5,543 nucleotides of DNA. It comes from an uncultured Eubacterium sp. (lineage in GTDB: Bacteria > Bacillota > Clostridia > Peptostreptococcales > Anaerovoracaceae). The position numbers and the translations under genes are program-made. The notes under the pieces are model-generated. The model worked only from the letters and a program-made list of their open reading frames with translations, searched no databases and was not told the origin of the DNA. Shown here piece by piece: positions 1 to 5,543 of this stretch. The stretch covers positions 1 to 5,543 of the forward strand of contig CAMOGZ010000110.1 in the NCBI GenBank assembly GCA_946614405.1. Reading direction: 5' to 3'. Each line of letters begins with the position of its first letter. Within the stretch, counting starts at the first letter, position 1.

Positions 1-1402
1 CCAATCCCTTCCGGACTTTAGCCTGCCACCAGTACTCCAGGAGCATCCGGTAGTTGCGGAAACCAGTCTTTTCTTCTATGCAGCGGATACAGCCGTCATA
101 GTCCTCCTCAAAGAACAGAAGACCTGCCCGGTTGATCCGGTCGATGTCCTCGCGGGAGGCTTTGATCGCCTCGCGGCTCACGTCTCCCCTCTCGTAGATC
201 CCGGTGAGCTTCTCCGCCTCACCGATCCTGCCGCAGCGGATCAGTGCCTGCAGCAGAACATTCAGGTTGCTGTCCTGAATGGAAAGGATGATGGGATAGA
301 TCCAGCGCAGGTAATTTCCGTGGCGCATGGCTCCCATGAACGGGCGGGAAAGCTGCAGCTGCAGATAAGGCTGGAAGCAGTGGATGATCTCGGAATACTC
401 TCCGGCATCCAGCATGGCATACAGATCTCTGCCGTCGATGCGCTTGTCCACGATCCGCTCAGTGATCTTTCCCTTGAAGTCGCTCATGTAGTTCTCGATG
501 GGCCGGTAGGCCTTCTCAAGACCTCTGCGTGCTTCTTTGTTCTGGAAATAGAGATCGGAGAGGAAGTCCTGGGTGAACAGTCTGTCCCGTTCCTCGTAGA
601 ATCTCTTGTAGGACATGTCGTAGCGTGTGATATTGGTATGCTCCACGCGGGTGTCCACGTAGGGCACCTTCATCCACTCCGTGCCGTAGAGCAGCACCAG
701 GTACTGATACCACTGGTTCGGCATGGGCAGCATCTCATCCTCGAAGGGAAGATACACCGGCTCCCCCATCATTTCCTTGGGGAAGACCGTGGGGATGGAG
801 CCCCAGCGCAGAGCGTAGTAATTGCATTCTTCCTCGGGATAGGAGAAGAGGTCCTTCTCCAGATCCTCCACCACTGCATCATAGCCTTCCGTCTTCAGCC
901 TCTGATAATAGGTGTCGTAGAGGCCCATGTTCTCCTCTCTCACCCGGTGGGCGAAGGAGTAGAAGGGCATGACGATGTCGCAGTAGACGAAGAATTTCTC
1001 CAGATAGTCATGCCGGGCATCCATTCCGTCCGGGATGGGATCCAGGATGAAAATGTCGATCAGCGTTCCCGCCGGAGAATCTCCCAGCATATGATAGCGG
1101 CAGAACATGGTGGTATCGTCTTCGATATAGCGGGCGATGGTGGAATGATAATCGCATTCCTCGCTCTCCCGGAAGACGATGCTCCTGCCCTCCGGCCGTT
1201 CCTCGTAGAAGGCCTTGCAGAAACGGGCGAACTCATCCCGGGTCATGTAGATGTCGATGTCATCGTCCCAGGGGATGAATCCCTTATGCCTCGCCGCTCC
1301 GATGACGGTTCCGCCGGCGCTGTAGTAACGGATGTCATGGCGCCTGCAGATCCCGTCGATCTCTTTTACTAATTTCAACAGGTGTGCCTGATGTTCATTC
1401 AT
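1..1402 (-). CDS. licD: LicD family phosphotransferase, 3' end beyond the window (partial)
   Basis: LicD proteins are cytoplasmic nucleotidyltransferase-fold enzymes that transfer a phospho-alcohol, classically phosphocholine from CDP-choline, onto teichoic acid or LPS sugars. My reading from ATG 1402 gives at least 467 codons with no stop before the left edge. The family signature is clear: S-A-G-G-T-V-I-G-A at residues 28-36, then H-K-G-F-I-P-W-D-D-D-I-D-I at 39-51, with D46, D47, D48 and D50 as the likely metal/nucleotide ligands. The LicD domain ends near residues 239-247 (YGTEWMKVP), the usual closing motif. About 220 further residues follow, helical in character, with TPR-like helix pairs near 384-408 and 425-445; classical LicD proteins are only about 270 aa. 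The start is supported by GGAG eight bases upstream. It is the last gene seen in the operon, 19 bases after the GNAT gene. The substrate is not shown: no choline uptake or CDP-choline genes are in view, and relatives move other phospho-alcohols such as ribitol phosphate. Confidence 0.92.
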   Translation of the reverse strand, partial: MNEHQAHLLKLVKEIDGICRRHDIRYYSAGGTVIGAARHKGFIPWDDDIDIYMTRDEFARFCKAFYEERPEGRSIVFRESEECDYHSTIARYIEDDTTMFCRYHMLGDSPAGTLIDIFILDPIPDGMDARHDYLEKFFVYCDIVMPFYSFAHRVREENMGLYDTYYQRLKTEGYDAVVEDLEKDLFSYPEEECNYYALRWGSIPTVFPKEMMGEPVYLPFEDEMLPMPNQWYQYLVLLYGTEWMKVPYVDTRVEHTNITRYDMSYKRFYEERDRLFTQDFLSDLYFQNKEARRGLEKAYRPIENYMSDFKGKITERIVDKRIDGRDLYAMLDAGEYSEIIHCFQPYLQLQLSRPFMGAMRHGNYLRWIYPIILSIQDSNLNVLLQALIRCGRIGEAEKLTGIYERGDVSREAIKASREDIDRINRAGLLFFEEDYDGCIRCIEEKTGFRNYRMLLEYWWQAKVRKGL

Positions 1403-1421
1403 TTCGGTCACTCCATACTTT

Positions 1422-2213
1422 CTATTTCTTGATCAGTCTTGCGGAATAGCCCACAAAGTCATATCCCATCTTCTGGTGCAGACGGACGGTGTTCATGTTG
1501 TCTGTGATCAGGAAGGCCAGTCCGCGCTTTCCCTCATTTCTGACCAGATTCCAGGTGCTGGCGGTGATGGCTCTTCCAAGGCCCCGGCCTCTCATATCCG
1601 GGTCGGTGACCAGTCCGCCGATGACGGCCAGCTTGTCTGTCTCCGCATTGGTGGCGTTGGTGGCGATCAGTGTTCCGTTCTCATCGCGGATGATGAACAG
1701 TCTGCCGAAGCCCTCCTCCAGGCGGCGGGTCAGGCTCTCCACCAGACCCTCATAGGTATATACATTGCTGAAGATGTCTGCCTTCAGCATGAGTTTTGCG
1801 ATCTCCGGAATATCGGACTCCTGGGCCGGAGCGATGTTCACTTCCATATTCCCCTCCATCTCCTTGTTGGCGGTGATGATATGGTTGACTTCCATCTCAT
1901 ATTTATCCTCATCCAGTCTCTCACGGAGAGCCTCGATGGCTTCCTTGGAACCGTTGATCACAGTCGGATCGATCTCCTCGATCAGCTGAAGCGCATAGTC
2001 CGGATTGAAGGGACCACGGCCGAAGATGTGGATGCAGTCATAGTACTGATAATAGACCGTATTGATTTCTCCATCCTCTTCATCGAACCAGAGGCCGAAC
2101 CCCTCGCCCTCTACGCCGCATTCCTCGATATCCATGTACATGTAGAAACACTGGATATAGTCTTCTCCGATATAGTCCAGCGCTCTCTTGGCATCGGTGC
2201 TTTTGATCAACAT
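1422..2213 (-). CDS. GNAT family N-acetyltransferase, two-part protein of 263 aa
   Basis: This is a GNAT-fold protein predicted to move an acetyl group from acetyl-CoA to an amine; the acceptor is unknown. The C-terminal domain (about 124-260) is a full GNAT unit. It starts with the strand N-I-A-P-A-Q-E-S-D-I-P-E-I, has a strand/turn R-L-F-I-I-R-D-E-N-G-T-L-I-A at 171-184, the acetyl-CoA pyrophosphate loop V-T-D-P-D-M-R-G-R-G-L-G-R-A at 202-215 (R/Q-x-x-G-x-G type), and ends with the typical N-T-V-R-L-H-Q-K-M-G-Y at 241-251. The first 120 residues are acidic and look like a second, degenerate acyltransferase half (Y-Y-Q-Y-Y-D-C-I-H-I-F at 54-64, V-I-N-G-S-K-E-A-I at 85-93) with no acetyl-CoA loop; that reading is inference. 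The start is firm: AAGGAGG lies 6 bases before ATG. It sits 30 bases after the exporter ATPase and 19 bases before licD, so it is probably co-expressed with teichoic acid genes. It could modify an amino sugar or amine substituent, or be an unrelated passenger. Confidence 0.88.
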   Translation of the reverse strand: MLIKSTDAKRALDYIGEDYIQCFYMYMDIEECGVEGEGFGLWFDEEDGEINTVYYQYYDCIHIFGRGPFNPDYALQLIEEIDPTVINGSKEAIEALRERLDEDKYEMEVNHIITANKEMEGNMEVNIAPAQESDIPEIAKLMLKADIFSNVYTYEGLVESLTRRLEEGFGRLFIIRDENGTLIATNATNAETDKLAVIGGLVTDPDMRGRGLGRAITASTWNLVRNEGKRGLAFLITDNMNTVRLHQKMGYDFVGYSARLIKK

Positions 2214-2219
2214 GTGAAT

Positions 2220-2226
2220 CCTCCTT
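2220..2226 (-). promoter_or_regulatory. Strong Shine-Dalgarno of the GNAT gene
   Basis: The minus strand reads AAGGAGG, a near-perfect anti-16S match, six bases upstream of the GNAT ATG at 2213. It fixes that start. It is the best ribosome binding site in the leftward operon, better than those of the permease and ATPase genes, so the GNAT gene is probably translated well. Confidence 0.85.
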
Positions 2227-2243
2227 TACTACCTCAATAACCC

Positions 2244-3059
2244 TTATTTTTCTTTTTCCTGTTGTTCTTTCATCTTCTTCTGGCGGGCGGCCTTCTTCGC
2301 ATCCTGCCGCTCCACCATCTTATCGTAGAATTCGATGGCCTCGTCGATCCCGCCGTCGAATACCTTCTTGCCTTTCCTCATGACGATCCCCCGGGTGCAG
2401 AATTCCTTGGCCACCTTGGTGGAATGAGTTACGAAAAGGAACGTGATTCCCTTGTTCTCCACCAGGCTGCGGATCTTGGCCATGCACTTCTTTCGGAAGG
2501 ACTTGTCTCCCACGCTCAGGGCCTCATCCACGATGAGGATCTCCGGCTGTACGTTGACATTGATGGCGAATCCCAGTCTCGCCTTCATTCCGCTGGAGTA
2601 AGTACGGACCGGCTGATCCATGTACTCTCCCAGCTCCGCAAACTCGATGATGGCCGGCTCGATCTTCCGGATCTCATTTTCCTTCATTCCCATGAGGCTC
2701 CCGCGGAAGTAGATGTTCTCTCTCCCGGTGAACTCCGGGTCAAAGCCCGCCGTCAGCTCCAGCAGGGCACTGACGCGTCCGTTGATCTCGATCTTTCCCG
2801 AGGTGGGATAAGTGACCTGAGTGATCATCTTCAGCAGAGTGGACTTGCCTGCACCGTTTCTGCCGAACAAAGCCACGGAGTCGCCCTTCTCCACCGTAAA
2901 GCTGACGCTGTTGATGGCGTTCTTCTTCTTGTGGGGGACCTTCTTGGAAAAGATGCCCCAGAACCGAAGTCGGTCGTTCTTATACAGCCGGTATGTTTTC
3001 GTCACATTCGTAAAACGAATGGCGATGTTTTTCTTGGTCTTAGTCTCAGTATTGCTCAT
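2244..3059 (-). CDS. tagH: Teichoic acid/polysaccharide ABC exporter, ATP-binding protein (TagH/Wzt type)
   Basis: This is the cytoplasmic ATPase that powers export of an undecaprenyl-linked polymer with the permease encoded just upstream. All nucleotide-binding parts are present in 271 aa: Walker A G-R-N-G-A-G-K-S-T at 66-74, the family-typical stretch L-L-E-L-T-A-G-F-D-P-E-F-T-G-R-E-N-I at 99-116, signature Y-S-S-G-M-K-A-R-L at 154-162, Walker B I-L-I-V-D-E at 174-179 with catalytic E179, D-loop S-V-G-D at 182-185, and switch histidine H212. The extended N-terminus before the Walker A strand (Y-R-L-Y-K-N-D-R, 23-30) is also typical of TagH/Wzt/RfbE. The protein ends shortly after the ATPase core in a Lys/Glu/Gln-rich tail (about 250-271). 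It lacks the C-terminal carbohydrate-binding domain of Wzt and the long extension of B. subtilis TagH. The ATG lies 8 bases after the permease stop, and the Shine-Dalgarno AGGTGA begins inside that stop codon, which suggests translational coupling. The tagH name reflects context; the exact polymer is inferred. Confidence 0.94.
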   Translation of the reverse strand: MSNTETKTKKNIAIRFTNVTKTYRLYKNDRLRFWGIFSKKVPHKKKNAINSVSFTVEKGDSVALFGRNGAGKSTLLKMITQVTYPTSGKIEINGRVSALLELTAGFDPEFTGRENIYFRGSLMGMKENEIRKIEPAIIEFAELGEYMDQPVRTYSSGMKARLGFAINVNVQPEILIVDEALSVGDKSFRKKCMAKIRSLVENKGITFLFVTHSTKVAKEFCTRGIVMRKGKKVFDGGIDEAIEFYDKMVERQDAKKAARQKKMKEQQEKEK

Positions 3060-3067
3060 ATCATCAC

Positions 3068-3874
3068 CTACAGTACATCCGGAATTTCTTTCTTAAGCTT
3101 GCGATAGGACCAGACGGCCAATGCGAACATGATCACCAGCAGAATGGCGAAGTTCCGCATCTCCGTGGGAGTCTCCCAGAACCACTTGTGATAGATCAGG
3201 GAGTTGCGGAAGCCGTTTGCGATGATGGTGACCGGATTGAACATCAGGATCCTCCGGATCCACTCGATGTCGATCTTGGTGGCATCATAAAGGATCCCGG
3301 ACAGCCAGAACAGCGCCGACGTAATGGACTTGATGAAGTTCAGGAAGTCTTTACTGATGGCGGACAGCATGCTGCCGAAAAGACTCCAGGCTGTGAAAAA
3401 CAGGAACATCAAAAGCCAGAAGAACGGGATCTGCAGATAGTAGATTGTAGGCATGTATCCCATCCCCACATAGATCAGGAACATGATCAGCTGCAGGCCG
3501 AGATTCACGATAAAATATGACAAGCTGGTAAAGGTGGGGATCGTGTCCACCGGATACTTGATCCGTTTGACCAGATACCGGTACCTTCGGATGGCGCCGG
3601 AACCGGAATTGAGACAATCCCTCATATAGAACCAGGGAACATATCCGGCGATGAGCCACAGAATGAACGGATAGCCGTCCACCGGCTGGCCCTTACGGAT
3701 TCCGATGGAAAAAGCGAACCAGAACACAAAAATCGTGATGGACGGACGAATGATCGCCCATGCCCACCCGATGGCTGCTCCGCGATAGGTCTTGATAATG
3801 TCTGACTTCGCCAGTTTCAGAATCTGTTTGCGATACCTGATATGATCCCGTAATATCTCCTTAAGTGTGCTCAA
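3068..3874 (-). CDS. tagG: Teichoic acid/polysaccharide ABC exporter, permease (TagG/Wzm, ABC-2 type), TTG start
   Basis: This is the membrane half of the polymer exporter. The 268-aa length fits the TagG/Wzm family. I see about six hydrophobic segments: 34-59, 69-86, 116-139, 149-175, 183-200 and 241-257. The N-terminal amphipathic lead (K-S-D-I-I-K-T-Y-R-G, 23-32) before G-A-A-I-G-W-A-W-A-I-I-R-P (32-44) is a hallmark of ABC-2 exporters of surface polysaccharides. N-P-V-T-I-I-A-N-G-F-R-N at 213-224, before the last membrane segment, is also typical. The start is TTG at 3874: it has AAAGGGG eight bases upstream, no ATG or GTG lies in frame between it and the preceding in-frame stop, and the next in-frame Met is residue 84, well inside the membrane domain. 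It is the first gene of the leftward operon, followed 8 bases later by the ATPase. Its substrate is probably a glycerol-phosphate-type polymer, judged from the divergent transferase and licD. Confidence 0.93.
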   Translation of the reverse strand: MSTLKEILRDHIRYRKQILKLAKSDIIKTYRGAAIGWAWAIIRPSITIFVFWFAFSIGIRKGQPVDGYPFILWLIAGYVPWFYMRDCLNSGSGAIRRYRYLVKRIKYPVDTIPTFTSLSYFIVNLGLQLIMFLIYVGMGYMPTIYYLQIPFFWLLMFLFFTAWSLFGSMLSAISKDFLNFIKSITSALFWLSGILYDATKIDIEWIRRILMFNPVTIIANGFRNSLIYHKWFWETPTEMRNFAILLVIMFALAVWSYRKLKKEIPDVL

Positions 3875-3882
3875 ACTCTCTA

Positions 3883-3889
3883 CCCCTTT
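3883..3889 (-). promoter_or_regulatory. Shine-Dalgarno that supports the TTG start of the permease gene
   Basis: The minus strand reads AAAGGGG, eight bases before the TTG at 3874. Together with the absence of any in-frame ATG or GTG upstream, it identifies TTG as the start codon. A second purine-rich run, AAGGAG, lies inside codons 5-7 but has no suitable start codon after it. Confidence 0.65.
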
Positions 3890-3966
3890 ACGTGATATCC
3901 TGGAGAAATGAAACTCTTGTCAGCCTGTTCCGGCCGATAGTCATTCCTCGCCTATTATATGTAACA

Positions 3967-3995
3967 ATTATACCGTATCTCCCCCTTATTATCAA
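3967..3995 (-). promoter_or_regulatory. Sigma-A-type promoter for the tagG-tagH-GNAT-licD operon
   Basis: On the minus strand, TTGATA (3995-3990, 5 of 6 to consensus) is separated by exactly 17 bases from TATAAT (3972-3967, perfect). The predicted transcription start is near 3960, giving a leader of about 85 bases before the permease TTG. A second perfect TATAAT lies at 3959-3954 but has no convincing -35 box at 16-18 bases, so it is more likely incidental or an auxiliary -10. The call is by eye only. Confidence 0.72.
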
Positions 3996-4012
3996 TGCTA
4001 TTTTGTTTTTCG

Positions 4013-4041
4013 TGGACACTCACACCGCCCTATTGTATAAT
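4013..4041 (+). promoter_or_regulatory. Sigma-A-type promoter for the CDP-glycerol glycerophosphotransferase gene
   Basis: TGGACA (4013-4018, 5 of 6 to consensus), a 17-base spacer, then a perfect TATAAT (4036-4041). Predicted transcription start is near 4048. That leaves a leader of only about 14 to 32 bases, depending on which of three in-frame ATGs is used. Its -35 box lies 17 bases from the -35 box of the leftward promoter, so the two promoters are back to back. Confidence 0.75.
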
Positions 4042-4073
4042 AATGGGGACGAAAAGAATGGATGGTAAGATTT

Positions 4074-5543
4074 ATGAAAATGATACTGACCAGGATATCC
4101 TTCCGTAGGATCATCCTCACAATAGAAGGCCGTTTCGAAGACGGCCCCGCGCCGGAGCCCTCTCAGGTCCGGTTCTTTCTCCGGGACGCATCCGGGAAAA
4201 CGCTGGACGCCGAGCCCGAGGAAGTATTCCTCGACGGCGCTACCTTCTGCGTCCGGATGAATGTCATGGCCCTCTCCGATGAATACCCCATCGAAAGCGG
4301 CACATGGTACTTCATGGCGAAGGTGCAGGGCGAGGACAGACCCCTTCCCGCCGCCGTCACAGAAGAAGTCCGCGAGGCCATCGGATCCGAATCTTCGATC
4401 CAGAAGATGACGGGCAAGCTCACCGTAGACGAGTTCGTGGCCTACACCGACCGTGAGGTCCACCGCTCCTCCGCAGAGAACACCCGGGCCACCGGCCTTG
4501 AGATCCAGAAGACCACCGGCGAATACTGGAAAGGACATTCCGGCCTGGATGACAAGGGACATTACTATCTGTCCGTGTCCTTCCATGCCAACAAAACCAA
4601 GATGGCGGAGTACATCCGTGATCCCCGGCTGCTGGTCCACAAGATCGTAAGACTGATCCCCGATACGGGATTTCAGGTCTTCTTCCGTCTTTGCCGCCTG
4701 TTTCCGGGAAGAAAGAAGAATAAGGTTTTGTTCTCCTCGAGCCGCTACAACCATCTCACCGGCAACGAGAAGTTCCTCCACGACCGCATGGTGGAGCGGG
4801 GCCTGGACAAGAAGTATGAGATCTGCTACAACTTCAAGGACGGCGTGGCCTCCCACCGGGGCATCAAGGAGAAGTTCCGCTTCACCTATCACCTGGCCAC
4901 CGCAAGCTATATCATCGTAGATGACTACTCCCCGGAGATCTACCGGCTGAAGTACGGCCCCGACGTGAAGGTGGTCCAGCTCTGGCACGCCTGCGGCGCG
5001 TTCAAGACCATCGGATTCGAGCGCCTGGACAAGCAGGGGTCCCCGGCCTTCCGCACCAAAGTCCACAAGTGCTACACCCACGTGACGGTGAGCTCCGACC
5101 TTTCGGCAGAACATAACGCCGAGGCCTTCGCCATCCGCCGGAGCAAGTTCTATCCCGTGGGCATCGCCAGGACCGACGTGTTCTTCGACCAGGACTACAT
5201 CCGGTCGGTGCAGCAGAAGCTGCGGGAGACCTATCCCGCCATCACAAAGGCCAGCGAAGTGGTCCTCTACGCCCCCACTTTCCGTGGGAACAACGGCTAC
5301 ACCGCCTTCTTCCCCTATGAAATGATCGACCTCGCGTCTTTGGGCGCCTGGCTGAAGGAGACGGGACGGATCATGCTCATCAAGATGCATCCCTTCGTGA
5401 AGGATGCTGCGCCGATCCCGGAAGAATACCGGGAGCAGTTCCTGGATGTCACATCCTACCCGGACATCAACGAGCTTCTCATGGTGACGGACCTTCTCAT
5501 CACCGACTATTCCTCGGTGATCTACGAGGCGTCCCTTCTGCGG
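4074..5543 (+). CDS. CDP-glycerol glycerophosphotransferase, TagF/TarF-like, 3' end beyond the window (partial)
   Basis: This family transfers glycerol phosphate (or ribitol phosphate in TarL relatives) from the CDP-activated form onto a lipid-linked teichoic acid chain at the inner membrane face. At least 490 codons are read with no stop. With ATG 4074 as residue 1, an N-terminal beta-rich, non-catalytic domain covers about 1-125. The catalytic domain begins near 215 (K-V-L-F-S-S-S-R-Y-N at 217-226) and shows L-W-H-A-C-G at 303-308, A-P-T-F-R-G at 400-405, K-M-H-P-F at 437-441 and T-D-Y-S-S-V at 477-482. H305 and H439 match in context and spacing the two histidines known to be essential in B. 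subtilis TagF (H474, H612). The conserved C-terminal end is missing at the right edge. The start is uncertain: in-frame ATGs at 4062, 4074 and 4080 all have weak ribosome sites. I prefer 4074 because of GGATGG eight bases upstream and the short predicted leader. I give no symbol because primase, polymerase and ribitol versions cannot be told apart here. Confidence 0.93.
   Translation, partial: MKMILTRISFRRIILTIEGRFEDGPAPEPSQVRFFLRDASGKTLDAEPEEVFLDGATFCVRMNVMALSDEYPIESGTWYFMAKVQGEDRPLPAAVTEEVREAIGSESSIQKMTGKLTVDEFVAYTDREVHRSSAENTRATGLEIQKTTGEYWKGHSGLDDKGHYYLSVSFHANKTKMAEYIRDPRLLVHKIVRLIPDTGFQVFFRLCRLFPGRKKNKVLFSSSRYNHLTGNEKFLHDRMVERGLDKKYEICYNFKDGVASHRGIKEKFRFTYHLATASYIIVDDYSPEIYRLKYGPDVKVVQLWHACGAFKTIGFERLDKQGSPAFRTKVHKCYTHVTVSSDLSAEHNAEAFAIRRSKFYPVGIARTDVFFDQDYIRSVQQKLRETYPAITKASEVVLYAPTFRGNNGYTAFFPYEMIDLASLGAWLKETGRIMLIKMHPFVKDAAPIPEEYREQFLDVTSYPDINELLMVTDLLITDYSSVIYEASLLR

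Larger units (their letters stand above)
3875..4073. other. Divergent intergenic control region
   Basis: This 199-base gap is the only sizeable non-coding stretch in the window, and its promoter half (about 3951-4043) is much more AT-rich than the flanking genes. It holds the leftward promoter (3967-3995), the rightward promoter (4013-4041), a T-rich 17-base spacer between their -35 boxes (3996-4012), and the leftward 5' leader (about 3875-3960). I see no strong hairpin, terminator or riboswitch in the leader. A CGGCCG palindrome at 3931-3936 is too short to interpret. An 18-codon ORF (3944-3888, minus) lies inside the leader and is treated as a finding, not as a gene. Confidence 0.7.

Noticed and set aside
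320..1372. Open frame of 350 codons on the plus strand opposite licD
   Set aside because: It lies exactly codon-on-codon opposite LicD and shows no protein family features; the LicD motifs on the other strand are unambiguous.
2214..2243. Possible terminator between the ATPase and GNAT genes, because of the T-rich plus-strand run nearby
   Set aside because: The T-run lies in the Lys-rich coding tail of the ATPase, and there is no inverted repeat in the 30-base gap; the genes look co-transcribed.
1476..3107. Long plus-strand frames opposite the GNAT and ATPase genes (1476-2240 and 2262-3107)
   Set aside because: Both are codon-register mirror images of genes with intact catalytic motifs, with no ribosome site or promoter and no recognisable domain.
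3954..3959. Second perfect TATAAT on the minus strand
   Set aside because: No acceptable -35 hexamer lies 16-18 bases upstream (the bases there read GGAGAT or similar), whereas the TATAAT at 3972-3967 has TTGATA at exactly 17 bases.
3875..3960. Riboswitch or attenuator in the 5' leader of the exporter operon
   Set aside because: Only stems of three to four pairs can be drawn by eye (for example CTCC with GGGG at the ribosome site), there is no hairpin followed by a U-tract, and no known aptamer core was recognised.
3865..4068. Plus-strand 67-codon frame across the intergenic region
   Set aside because: It spans both promoters and the permease start, has no ribosome binding site and no family resemblance.
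4020..5390. Open frame of 456 codons on the minus strand opposite the glycerophosphotransferase gene
   Set aside because: It is antisense to a gene with clear family motifs. Its composition (rich in G, V, L, D, H with no domain pattern) is that of a shadow frame caused by GC-rich third positions.

Overview
The window looks like part of a wall or lipoteichoic acid locus from a Gram-positive bacterium. The best guess is a moderately GC-rich member of the Clostridia/Lachnospiraceae. The evidence is the gene set (an ABC-2 polymer exporter pair, a CDP-glycerol glycerophosphotransferase and a LicD protein), strong AAGGAGG-type ribosome binding sites, vegetative sigma-A-like promoters, and GC-rich third codon positions. 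The organism is inferred, not proven. There are no RNA genes, insertion sequences, CRISPR arrays or intrinsic terminators that I can support.

Layout: two transcription units diverge from a 199-base AT-rich gap (about 3875-4073). Leftward, on the minus strand, lie four tightly packed genes in this order of transcription: an ABC-2 permease (TagG-like, 3874-3068), its ATPase (TagH-like, 3059-2244), a GNAT acetyltransferase of 263 aa (2213-1422), and a LicD-family phosphotransferase (1402 to beyond the left edge). The gaps between them are only 8, 30 and 19 bases, so they are probably co-transcribed. Rightward, on the plus strand, a TagF/TarF-like CDP-glycerol glycerophosphotransferase starts near 4062-4080 and runs off the right edge.

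Working model: the rightward enzyme builds a poly(glycerol phosphate)-type chain on the cytoplasmic face. The TagGH-like transporter flips the lipid-linked polymer across the membrane. LicD adds a phosphate-linked substituent (phosphocholine in the classical family, possibly another phospho-alcohol here). The GNAT enzyme would be a less expected decorating or precursor-modifying activity. Two well-formed promoters (TTGATA-17-TATAAT leftward, TGGACA-17-TATAAT rightward) lie back to back with 17 bases between their -35 boxes, so polymer synthesis and export may be co-regulated from one short control region.

Most of this is a recognisable teichoic-acid module. The less ordinary points are the GNAT gene inside the exporter/LicD operon, the long C-terminal extension of LicD, the compact divergent promoter, the TTG start of the permease, and two tiny ORFs in the leaders that are probably fortuitous.
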